Origin: Misgurnus anguillicaudatus
Taxonomy: Eukaryota > Chordata > Actinopteri > Cypriniformes > Cobitidae
DNA length: 64,000 nt
Direction of reading: 5' to 3'
NCBI RefSeq assembly: GCF_027580225.2
Contig: NC_073351.2
Location: 6,552,501 to 6,616,500 of the forward strand
The notes under the pieces were generated by a model. The model searched no databases, was not told where the DNA came from, and worked only from the letters and a program-made list of their open reading frames with translations. A program made the translations under genes and the position numbers. Shown in pieces: positions 13,365-26,800 of the stretch. How positions within the stretch are numbered: position 1 is the stretch's first letter; every line of letters begins with the position of its first letter.

Positions 13365-14837
13365 GAATTTATATAGTAGGGGTGGATATCTATCTATTAT
13401 AGGCAGATATATAAACAATATCCACCTTTAGTATATTGACAGAATTTTATTGAATTGTTTGTTTTTAAACTAAATTTTCTAGCAGGGTCAGAAAAAAGGC
13501 ACACGAAGATACAAAAGTTGTCACTGGAGCGGTCCCTTTTTAAAAAGTACACTTTTGTACCTAAAATGTACACATTGGTACCTCTAAGGAACATGCTGGT
13601 ACCTTAGCGGTACATACTGGTATCTCAAAGTATATATCTGTACCTAAACCGAACATATTTGGACCTTTCTAAAAGGTACTGTCTAGGGGTGCTCCGATCA
13701 ATGCCAATATCCACCAAAAATTAGGGGTGTTCATTGGCACTGCCCTCACAATTCAATTCAATTACGATTCACCAGGTAACAAATCGATTCAATTCGATTC
13801 TACGATGCATTGCGATGCATCAGAATTCTACTGTACACAACAAGGGAAATTTTTATTCAGTCAAGTAGTAAAGTCAAGTGCAACTATTCTCAACAAAAAC
13901 GGAAGCTGAGCAACTTTAAGACAATGACAATTATATACCTGAGATGAGAATTTTACACACAGCATAAGTCTTGTCTAGTTTCCCATTAACTTAGATAGAA
14001 TACGAAATGTGCCCATAGGTCCACTTTCCATGGAAAAGGGTGCGTTTTTATTTACGCGTCTATCACTGTCATCTCTCTCCACCTCAGCCATCTTGATTGT
14101 TGTTGTTATGCCCCCGGAAGTAATTGAAACTTCACAACTTTATTGTCCACTCGAGGCCAGAAAATAAACAGTGACATGATCGATTATGGCACTTTGCTGC
14201 ATCAATGCTGAATCGTGCATGCGCGCATTGCGATGCATTGCCGAATCGATTATTGTTGACACCCCTACTAAAAATACGTGGCCGATCACTATTCTTAATC
14301 GGACGGCCGATCTTATTCACAGCTATTTCATGTACTACGGGTTTTGATCAGTAAGTCCTTATCGATCTGAAATCGCTGTTAGTTTGAATCGTTTATAACA
14401 TGCATTTGAAAAAGCAACACTCATCAAACATAATTATTATACATATTCTTAATTATCATGAAATACCTGAAAAGGTTTAAGAACAGCAATATAAATATAT
14501 CCTTAAGACATTTCCTGGAGCTGCATGTCATCATAGCTGCATGTGTGTGGTTCTTCGTCTGCAGCACATTTTGAGTTTCTGCATGAGAGTGCCCCCTGGC
14601 TTTTGTATGTAGCGGCATTTCACCGTAATTCATTGAAAGCATAGCAAGCATTATCGGCCGATCGATCAGAGCATCCCTAGTACTGTCCCAATGAAAGAAA
14701 GGGTACGACTTTTGTACCTTTATTGTGTAATTGTACGACAACAGTAGTTCCAACAAACAAACTTAATTAACAAACACAGTTAATTGTAGCAAAGATGTGT
14801 GTGTTGATTGTGTAAAAAAACATAAACCTAACTTAAA

Positions 14838-14925
<88 letters not shown>

Positions 14926-17900
14926 AGGTTCTAGTCAGTTGGTTCCTGGCTCTGATGGCCCGCTGGCAGTGGTGGACTCATCACAGGGTCTGTACAGAAT
15001 AAGCCTGTTGACGCCATTAGAAATAGGTATATGGCAGGTTGTGACCAGAGCCATTGGACCAGTTACTTTCAACGTCCTAGGTAAAGACCCAGTGTTTTCC
15101 TGTTAACCTAAGCATCCCAACTAAAAAGCATTATGACCAAAAAAAGTTATAATAATAATAATAAAACAGATGACTGCAGGATCAGTTTGGATTCTCCATG
15201 AGAAAAAAATGAATGTGTTTAGTTTTAATTCTCTAGCTACTCATTATTTTCCCTTTTGCTATTGAAACAGCTGATGTTGCAAATAAAAAAGTGTGCTTCA
15301 GATGGTTAAACACTGGAACCTGTATTTTCTAGGTGACAGCAGCTTGGACTTTCTGTACTATTTTGCAAAAGAGGCAAATGAGACACATCCAGGGGGCAGG
15401 AAAAGAGAAGGCAGTCCAATAGCAGGTTTGTCTGAAACCTTTCTGCTTTTGATAGACCAATTCACAACTTCGTGAAAACACTTTTAACCACCACATTTCT
15501 TTACAGACACCCCAGTGTTTCTAGTGGTTGCTGTGATAGGCCTCTCACCCAATGGAGATGCCTCATTCAGTCACATGACCCTATTAGGACCCAATGGGGA
15601 GAGCCTGCTGACTGTGTTGCTAAATTCTTCATCTTCTTCTTGGTCTGGAGAGGAGCTAGTGGGCTACATAGACTCGGTACCCAGAATGCAATTCAGTTTG
15701 TGTCTCTCTGGAAAGGATGGAAAGGGGAACCTCCTCGAAAGAGTTTCAACAGAGATGATTCAACCGACACACGTACAGATGCAGGTATGAATACAGAAAA
15801 TTCTGAGAGTAATGTGTTGGTAAAGTGTGAAAAGGCTAAATTTAAAAGTGGCCCTCGCGGGCAGGTCCTCTCTGCTCCACACCTTGTACCAGGTCACAGT
15901 TCTACTGTGCTGTTTGAGGTATTTAACCATGGCCCAAGCCGTCAGTTCATTCTTTCAGCAGAAGATGACTATGGATACCTCTCCCACAATGAAAAACACA
16001 GGTGAGAAATTCAGAAGGTAAAAATAAATAAATGACATAACATAATAACAAAAGCTATAATCTTTGGCCCATAAATATTATTTTATGTGAGTCAATGACT
16101 AAGAATCAAATAACAGTTCCAATCAGATGATGTATATACTGTATGAAGAGCTAAGATGCAAAAGCCTTTAAGTGCGTCTGTTACATTTTTTTTGTAAATT
16201 TGTATTTTTTAATCTTTTAATGGATTCTGCCAACAAACCGGTATTTCTGAATGGCCTGAGGTCATGATTAAGCGGAATTGAAGCGAAAATATTTGATGAA
16301 TGTATCCACCTGTTTCTTGACGTAAATGTGGGCGCCGCCATTTTTGAGCTTTCTTGTTTATGACTTCCGGTGAGCCACTAAAGCTAATGGTAGTCTATTG
16401 CGAAGGACACAGAGTGCCGTTTTGACTGGCTGTTTAATGTTAATTATAAAATCCAGGAAGACTGACATAATTTGTGCAGTTAGGGGTCGCCATATTAGCT
16501 AATACAAATACAGTAAATATCACAATCCATGCACAAGAACTGAATGTGTATGTGGCGCACATGCAATCATGATCTGTATTTACAAATCCATCCAGTAAAC
16601 CTTTCATAGACATTGTCACTAAACAATAAATACAATAATTGTTTAAAAACAACTAATATTGTGCTGATAAAAATATGCTGATTCAGCAGATTTATTTATT
16701 CTCCTACTATACAGTATATTATTACAAAAATGTGATTACAGTACAGAATATATACAACATAATCTGCTTAGTTAATGTTTATAATAGTTTGTAATGTGTT
16801 TAAGCGTTCTTTTGTTATGTTTTAAATGAAAACGCAAATACTTTAAAAAGTAAGCAAATAATTTCATCAGCTCATGTCTCCACCTAGTGCGTCAGAAGCG
16901 ATGTAATAATATTTTCATAAAACTAAAACAATACTGAATACATGTAATAGTTTAATATGTTTATTATGGTTTGTTCAAATAACTTACAATGTGTTGAATA
17001 AGAAAGATACTGCTGACTGTGTCGGACAGCGTGAATCTCGACGTGTCGCCATTTTAAACCATCACCTAAAAAGCTAAAAACACAAAGTCTTGGTAAATTC
17101 CAAGTACAAACACTCAACTGACTTTCCCATTGTAAAGATACTGGTATGTCTCTGTGCTTTTATTTTTGCGCATTGAAGACCCGTCACCTCCGATCAACAA
17201 CATGAAATGATTGAATATATCTTCATATTTCAAGCCACTTCTTAATTTCATCCTCACACTGGTTCATACATGGCAGGTGTAGTAAATATAAACGAAAATA
17301 CGTCATATAACTTACTTCCGGGTTCGAGAAAAAGGTGGACAATACATAAAGACCCTGCTGAAAAATCCAGCATCAAACCAGCATGGACCAGCATGGGAAT
17401 TATGCTGGTCTATGCTGGTTTAGCTGGTGGTCACCAGCATACCAGCACCAAAACACAACATATGCTGTGTGATGCTGGTTCTAATGCTGGTTTGGTGCTG
17501 GTTTAGCTGGTGCTAATGCTGGTTTGGTGCTGGTTTAGCTGGTGTTCACTAGCAAACCAGCACCAAAACACAACATATGCTGGTCTTGCTGGTATGCTGG
17601 TTTATTCAGCAGGGGAAAGCTTTGGCCTCTGAGCCCATATATGTTCATGACCACTATTTTATTCTCTATTAGAAATCGGTTGTTTATTGCTGAGAGGAGC
17701 TCTGTAAAGAGGGAGATTGAACTGAGTACACCTCACAAAGCTCAGATAGGAAGATCCATCACTTTGACCCTTACTGTCAAGGCAGAAGATTCACAAGACT
17801 CAAACTATGCTGTGGTACATCTGACCATCATACCTCAGGTGAGAACCACAAGATCATATACACTACTGTTCAAAAGTTCTCAAACACTTATTCTTTCTTG

Positions 17901-20441
17901 ATCTTTTTCCACACATTTTATGATCATGATAAATTAATCAAAGCAATGGCGAGTTTTTCCGGCAATCCGTATTTCCGCTTTTGTCCACCAGGTGGCGCTC
18001 TTACCCAACTTATAGAACCTGGAAGTATTCCCTTAGGGCAGGGCTATTCAAATCTTACCCTGGAGGGCCGAGCACTACATAGTTTAGCTCCAACCCTAAT
18101 CAAACTTACCCACCTGTGATTGTTTAATGAACATGAAGACCTTGATTAGCTTGCTCAGGTGTGTTTGATCAGGGTTGGAGATAAAGGCTGTTTCTCAATA
18201 TGCGTTCTTCAGCGATCTTGCGTCCTCGTGTCCTCGCTCTACGTCATCATTAACGGTCGAAGTTCAATTCCAATTCTCAAGAACGCAAGGACAGAGGACG
18301 CATGAAAATACCCGGATGTGTTCTTGATATCGAGGATGCATCGAGTGCAGACTTGCTGAAATCGCTTTACGCCCCAGAAGTCATTGCGGCAAAACTTCCG
18401 AGTTCGTTCTTCCAAGGTCGCCTGGCAAGACCGATCTCCACGAGGACGCAAGTCCGTTCTTTGCGTTCTTGGAATTGAGAAACAGCCAAACTCTGCAGTG
18501 CTCCGGCCTTCCAGGGTAAGATTTAAATAGCCCTGCCTTAGGGCAAACAGTTCAAACTCCCTGTATGTTTTGATTATCCCTTTGAATCTGATCTCCATCA
18601 AAAGTCCTTCACAAAAACTTAATTGTCTCAGCTTTTTGCCCAAAATTTGGTATTTTTGAAGAAACCTACCCAATATTTGAGAGGTGATAAAAAGAGAACA
18701 AGTGAAGATAGGATAAAAAAAATTTGTTTTGCTTTTTGAAAGCAGAGAGTCTGTTCTTTCATTTGATATATTGTATGTTTATATATTTAAAGAACATTTT
18801 CTGGAAGGTATTTAAACTTTTAAAAAATGCTGGCTCTGGCTGGCAACTTTAAAAAAAAAAAAACGCTGGCATGGAAAGAGTTAATTAATACCCATTTAAA
18901 ATGCTCATGAATTAACTCTCATTTGCATAGTCGTTGATATAAAACGCTTATTTTTGTATATAATACAAGTGGTGCAGTCAGTGTCTAAGAATGAAAAAGA
19001 AAATATTTCTGGCTGTTATTTAATAATTTTTAAAAGACCATTATGGTATATTAGACACCATCACCAAAGTGGAGAAGATGATCATTAGTTTGTGGGTCTG
19101 ATATGAACATCAACGCAGACATGACTTACCTCACAGAGGTTTGAGATTAAAAGGAAAGTTTAACACTGTGAAGCACAAACATGCTTAATTAAAGGAACTA
19201 AAGGCAGCTAGTGGATTATATTAAAAGCCATCAGGACATCAACATGGCCTTAATTTTAGTGCATCTGGATCCTCACCTTTAGAGTAAGTAATAATCTGGA
19301 CTGATGATTTAAATGTTGTTTAGTCACATGTGCACACTCTCCGGATTTTATGTTTCGTAACTCTGCCCCACTTCTTCACAGGGACTTTTGGTTACAGAGT
19401 CACATAAGCTTTTACCTTTAAATATGTCTCTTAAATTATTTCAGTGATAGAACAACTTTTAACTGGACAAATTGTACTGTTGCTGCAACATGAGCAGCCT
19501 CCTAGCTGCTACAAGCACACTCTGAAAGTGGCGGTGGAGGGTAGAGCACACAGCCCCGCCCCTCCCCCTGCCTGCAGAAGAGTGTCTGATACCAGGCACT
19601 GTTGCGCTTTTCAACCACATGGGGGAGCTGTAAGTCATTTTTACATGGAAACTACATAGTGTTGCTTTAACTCATTCACCGCCATTTACGAGTTATCTCG
19701 TCAATTATGAGTTAATATTTAACTAATAAATATGCCTTTCTGGACAAATTTCAAAGTGAAAGTGTAATACCGCTTTTATCCACTAAACCGAATTTATCAA
19801 AAACGGAAGTTAAAAAGATTTAATGATTGATTTTAAATGCCTTTATGTTTGATAGTCATTCTGAGTCTGATCTCTAACATAAATTCCGTTACAAAAACGC
19901 AATTTTTCAAGCTTTTTGCTCAAAATGTTGTATTTTTGAAGAAAATATCCATATTTCAGTGGTTAAATTAAGTGGAAAAAGTAAATATATAATGAAACGT
20001 TTTTTCCCCATTTTGTTTGTTTATTGTTTGTTTGAAAGCAGAGGGTGTGTTCTTTAATTTGATATAATTTGTATGTTTATATATTTATAGAAGAAAATTT
20101 TTCCTGCAAGGAATTTTGTGAAAATTTTGTTAAAATCACAAAAATGCAGGTGGGCAACTGTTCTCAAAAAGGCTGGCGGTGAATGAGTTAAGCACCGCAG
20201 TTTTAAAATAAGTGATTTTAAGCCACTGAAACACAAAAAAACAGATCTATACGCGACACGTGCGCTCTCTCTGTGTGTGAGGAGCGCGCGAGTTGCTCAA
20301 CCGCTCCTCTTTGTCTGTGAGGAGCGTGCAAGTCGCACAACCGCTGCTCATTAAGCTTGTGAGCATTTTTGCTGCTTTATTGGCCTTAAATAGATATATG
20401 CGTCAAAATTCCTGTCTTTGCAAGTATCCTCATAACACGAA

Positions 20442-20480
<39 letters not shown>

Positions 20481-20483
20481 GTA

Positions 20484-20549
<66 letters not shown>

Positions 20550-20803
20550 AAATCGTTCAGTGCAAGATACCATTGGTGTAGTAGCATATATAAGTAAATG
20601 TATACTTGTAAATGTAAGCAAAGGGACTTACATTTGCTCCCGTCCGGATTTATGCCTAAAGAATCCGTACAGCTGATCTGTCTTTTATAAGTCTGATAAA
20701 ACTAAAAGGTCTTTATATATTTGAAGGATGCAATACTACTCTAAAGGTATATAAGATTAAAGGAGAAGTCCATTCTTAAAATGGGGCCCATTGAATTTTC
20801 ATA

Positions 20804-20845
<42 letters not shown>

Positions 20846-23800
20846 ATATATTAGTGTTGGGCGATATGCCCTATTTTCAGATCGTCCTATCGTCAGCCTG
20901 TGAGATCGGCGATACACGATATTATCGGGGGGCGGGGCAGTAGTTTACTCATTTTTTTATATGTTAATTTTTTACTCATTATAACAAGTCACTTGATGGG
21001 TGGACAAAAAAAAACAAGAGCAACACCGTCATGACCGCAACCTTCTTAAACCTGATGCCATTAATGCGACCGCGTCATTAAAACCCTATCATGATTACTT
21101 AATAACTGTAAAAACATGAACCTGCGCACGCACACACACGTGCGCGCACATAAACAATTCAATGCATTGGTTTAGTGCTGTTGCAGAAGACTACACGTGT
21201 CAAGCAGCGGTGTTCTCATGAGGTGCCTTTTTAAACGCATCAGTCCAGCGGAACGCGCATTAATGCAGGTACGTGCAAGAAGGAATTCTCTCTTTACAAG
21301 CTCTCCACGTAAAGTGAAGCTAAACCCTCATGTGAGGAAAAGCATGTATTGTGGGTGTTAATATAAAACGATGATGATAATAATAATAATAATAACCATT
21401 CGCCAACTATCGTCGTGACTATCGCCATGAAAGCCTGCCATTGGCGATATGTCTGAAGATCGTCGATACACGATACTATCGTCTATCGGCACAACCCTAA
21501 TATATATATATATATATATATATTACACACACATACATAATTATTTATTATCATTTATTATCATTATCAACCCAAGTTGATTGTGTCCCAAGTCCCGACC
21601 ACGTATTGGAAAAATTCTTGCATTAGGGTCCATTAACATCTAAAACCCATGGAAAACACAGGACATGCCACTTTTTGCTTTTTAAAGCCCTTGCGTGTGA
21701 ACGAGTTTTGTTTTAGATGCGTATGTATTTGAGTGCGGTTGCTGCGCGTTAGATTTAAAATAAACTTGAGCGTGTCTTCATTCGAACTGCCTTTTTTTTA
21801 TCCAAGTCATAGATGTAACAATGACTCGTCTATGAATAGTCATTGTTTGGAACAAAAATCAATTTGATAGACTCATTAATTTATTGAAAAAAGTAAGTTT
21901 CATATGAGTATGACATTTTCTCAACTAAAACAAAATTTTGAAAGTCCATTATATATTTGTTCTTTTTTTGACACAATGTAGGCCTACCTTACGTTATTTG
22001 GCAATATACATGATAAAAGTATAAAAAAATTAAGATAAGGGGCCTCATTTATCAACATTGCGTAGAAAATGTTCTATACTTTGACCTACGAATGAATTTT
22101 AATAGGTGCGGAACTACAAAAAAATCGGGATTTATCTAACGTGCGCACGTGGTTCGTATGCACATCAGTAAGTTATCCTTGATGATAAATCCCACTTGTT
22201 CTTAAGCACAGTGCACGTTCATGGTCATTTGCATTCTGAAACGTCTCCAATGAACCATATATGGTGACAACACCTCCCTTTTTAAGTCACGTGGTTGTGT
22301 TTTTTCCCTCAACGCAATAATGGCAAAGAGAGTGAAAACGAGGAACTTTACAGACACAGAAATGAGTTGCTGGTGGATGAGGTTAAATCCTAATAACACA
22401 TCCTGTTTGGTTCACTTAGTGCGGGAGGAATGACTTACAAAAGAAAACAAATCTGCATGGGAACATGTTACCAGTGCGTTTAATTCCATTGAATATGGGG
22501 AGAGAACACACCCAGAAATAAAAAAGTGGTTTAACATTAAATGATCAGCAAAAAAAAAAACGCGTCACAGCACACCGACATAAAATCAGTGCAACTGGAG
22601 GAGGACAGACAACGACAAAACTTTCCACCTTGAACAGCCGCATATAGCCAACATCATCTGCGGGATCTTTGAAAATGCGTGTCAGGCGGAATGGATGATT
22701 TGCCAAGTCTTCCACTAACGCAAGATAAGCCATTGCACTGTGGCAAGCGTTTGTCGAAGCTTTTATTTATAGGGGTAGACACCAATTTGACAACAAATCA
22801 CAAATAAATCATTAACTTCAACACTGGTTTGCTGTTCAATGACACACATCATTTTTAACACTCTGGGGTCGACTGCGGCGCAGGCGCCGCAAACTCTTTA
22901 TTTTTAATCACTCCGCAAAGAGACTTGGATTACTCTGCTGATTTTGTACATACAGATATGATTTATACATCATTTAAAATGTTAAAGTGTCTAGTTTTTT
23001 TCTGTCCACTCCCAATAAAAACAGAATGTTGTGCTTTTCACAAAATTAAGAAAATAAACATGATGCGCGTTTTGTTCTCTCTCCCTCAGTGAAGTCCTTT
23101 CAGAAACACATCAGAAAAATTAACTGGAACTTAACGAATACTTGTCATAGAAACAAAAGAGAAACCAGAGTGTTTTCTTTGTTCTTCAGTTTAAGCGACG
23201 GGAACGCACATACACAAACACACGAGTCAGGAACTTTGACGCGTTTTTTGGTATTCTTATAAAATACGCGATTGCAAACAGTACAATCCTTATTTACTTG
23301 CGTCAAAGCTTATATCTCCGCACAGCAAGTTTATTAAACACAGGATCACTTGCATGTGCACACATACTGCTTTCATGATCAACACGTGAGGGAGTAATGG
23401 CGGCGGCGGCTGTAAACAAACATTGATAAGTTTATCAAACAGAGGAGGAACTGGAACAATATCATGCTCAATCTGATGGGTTGTTGAGTAATATTGAGTT
23501 GCCTAGAAATGCAGTTACATGTTTGTGACTCTAACTGTAAAAACCCACAGCATGGAAGTGAGTTATGTGTCTTATATGATAATATTGTGGAGTGTCTTGT
23601 AACCTCAAGTAGGTCCTCTGCGTAAATCTAAGATGTATAATACTAAGCCAGGATGGAATGAATATGTAAAAGAGTTTTATGATGAGGCTAGAAACGCTTT
23701 CAAAGCCTGGGTTGAGTCAGGAAGACACAGACATGGTCCACTGTTTGAATATAAGAAACGGACAAATGCCAATTTTAAGTATGCATTAAGATTCATCAAG

Positions 23801-26800
23801 AGGAATGAAATATATTGAGATCTGATTCACTTGCGAAGAAACTACAAAACCATAATCTGAATAATTTTTGGACAGAAATTAAACGAATGAATAACTGTAA
23901 AACATCCCTGCCAACAAATATAAGTGGGGTAAATGGGGTAGAGGAGATTACACACATGTGGCAAAGGCACTACTCTGAGTTATATAATTGTGTTAAGAGT
24001 AATCCCTGTGTAGTGGGTACCATTCCAAATGATGAAGTTTTGAATGTTTCTACGCAGGAGGTACTTGATGCAGTTATGATGTTAAAAGATAATAAAGCCA
24101 GTGGCATGGATGAGGTATCTGCTGAACATTTAAAATTTGGGAGTAAGAGAATATACCCTCTGTTAGCTATTTGTTTTACTGGGTTGATAGCTCACAGTGT
24201 TTTACCAGATTCTATTTTATCAGTTACGCTAGTACCCATTATTAAAGAAAAAGCAGGAAAAATAAATAGTATGGATAATTACCGACCTATAGCTCTGGCC
24301 AGTACCTTGTCGAAAGTTATTGAGAGAATTTTACTGAATAGAATGGGACAATTTATCCTGACTTCTGACAACCAATTTGGTTTTAATCTCTTAAGCGTCA
24401 CCGTCCCGTATACGGGACACCTAAGTTTACTTCAATATTGTTGAGGTAAATGTTAATCTATCACTACAAACTATATATTGTTGGAAAGGTCTAAGCCTCT
24501 AGAATACATATTTCAGCAGTGTTTTATAAAATAAATTATGTAGGGAGAGTAATTGATTCATTTATGAAGAGAGTGCGCCTCAAAACATTTATATCCTGAT
24601 AAATGTCACTGTCTCGCCAGTGGGGCGCCTACGTTTATTTCAGTGTTTTCCACGTGAATTCTTATCCAATCCTGACAAACTATATATCGTTTGAAAGCTC
24701 TAAGGGTGTAGTTTCCATTTATCATCAGAATTTTGGGAAAGAAATTACATAGTGAGAGCCATTTTCTAAAATGCCACAGGTTCACAGGTGGGCCCATGTT
24801 GTTATTATATATTGGTAACACAAATACCCTATCTAAACCTAAAATATCTTGACAAACTATATATCATTGGAAAGCTCTAAGAGTGTAGTTTTCATATTTT
24901 ATCACCATTTTGGAGAAATTATAACAGAGTAAGAGTCAGATTCAAAAATGTCACCGGGCCACAGGTGGACCCAGTTTGTTTTTTACATATGTATAGCACT
25001 AATACCCTATTCCAAACCTAAACAATTTTGACAAACTATATATCATTGGAAAGCTCTAAGAGTGTAGTTATCATATATCTTTACCATTTTGAGAGAAAAA
25101 TGACGTAGTGAAAGTCAGTTTCAAAAAGGTCACTGGCCCACATGTAGGGCCCAATATGTTTTTACATTTTTTTAACACTAAACCCCCACCCTAAACCCCA
25201 AAAATCTTGATAAACTATATATCACTGGAAAGCTCTCAGAATGTAGTTTTCATATGTCAAAGTCATCTGATGATAGAAATAATTTAGTGACAGTTTTTTG
25301 TTACATTGCCCCCCCCTCCCATAGGAATGCATATTATTATTATTTATTCATAATGCCTATATCCTATTATAAATCTTCAAAAATGTTGACAAACTATATA
25401 TCATTGGAAAGCTCTTAGAATGTAGTTTTCATATTTCAAAATGTTTTAGCAGTAATAATAATGCTGTGAAAGTAATTGATTCATTTATGACAAGAGTATG
25501 CAGCAAACCGTTGACACCTACTGGCCGTTGTTGGTAAAACCACTAAAACTGTAACACAAACCTCATTTTTTGTGATTTTAACTTGAAATTTGGATCACAA
25601 CTGCTTGAGACATCTGGCTTCATGTTTACATTATTACTTTTTTAAAAAATTTACCTTTTTATAATTTTTTTAATAAAATTAATATGTTATTGGATTATTT
25701 TTATTTATTAAAATAAATGTAAACTGCTATAACAATTTTTCTGTTAAATATTTTCACCTGGTTACACTTCAGTCAAAAACCTTCAATTGTCTTCTTTAAA
25801 ACAAGACCAAGATTAGGCTTCTAGACCAAAAAGTGCCAGAGTTATATTCATTTGAAGATGCACTTCAACTTTTCACCCCCCCCCACTCTAAAGGATAGGA
25901 CGACGCTTAAGAGGTTAAACCAAAATATGGTACTGATGTGTGTATTTTTGCTCTAAAAGGGATTTTAGATTTTTTATAATAGCCATAATTCCACAATGTT
26001 TATGTGTTTTATTGATGCTTCTAAAGCTTTTGACCGTGTAAATCATGAAAAACTGTTTTTAAAGTTACAAAATAGAGGAGTCCCTAAACTTATAGTAAGA
26101 ATTTTGGCATTCTGGTATGCTCATCAATTAATGTATGTAAAATAGGGTAATTGTGTGTCTGCCCCATTCAGTGTATGTAATGGGGGTCAGACAGGGAAGT
26201 ATTCTGTCCCCTTTTTTATTTGATGTTTATATGGATGAATTGTCAAAACGGCTAAATGATTGTACAACAGGCTGCGTTGTTGGTAATACTATTATCTACC
26301 ATTTAATGTACGCAGATGATCTGGTGATTTTTTTTGTCCATATAGTGCTGATCTTCAACAGTTACTGAGTACAGTATGGTTCTGATTTTGATATTATATA
26401 TAATGCAAAAAAGAGTAATATTATGATTGTCAGGAGTAGGGAGGACAGGAAACTGACAGTTCCTGACTTCTTTCAATCTGGAAATTCACTAAAAGTATGT
26501 AATGAGGTTAAATATTTAGGGCACTATATCACTGATGACCTATCTGATGATAGGGACATCTACAGACAGTGTTGTGCACTTTATGCTCAGGCGAATACTT
26601 TGATCCGTAAGTTTGCTATGTGCTCAGAATCTGTGAAGACCACACTTTTTAGAGTGTATTGTACCCCTATGTATATTGCCCATTTGTGGCGACATTACAC
26701 GAAAAGATGCATGCGAAGGCTAAATGTTGCATATAATGACGGAATGCGTTTACTGATGAAGGTTCCACGATGGAACAGTGCAAGTCAAATGTTTGTCAGT

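Larger units (their letters stand above)
13500..14730. mobile_element. GTACC-rich MITE interrupted by two nested hAT elements
   Basis: The outer repeat consists of serial ttggtacc / ggtacc blocks from about 13530 to 13683 and resumes at 14688 (ccaatgaaagaaagggtac). It is interrupted by an hAT element that is itself interrupted by a second hAT element. Confidence 0.65.

Noticed and set aside
15472..16005. 177-codon + frame overlapping vwa7 exons 13-14
   Set aside because: It reads exon 13 in the wrong frame and crosses the 80-nt intron; the family match is in the spliced frame.
20293..20676. Open frames of repeated Tyr-Ile on both strands
   Set aside because: They are translations of the AT microsatellite.
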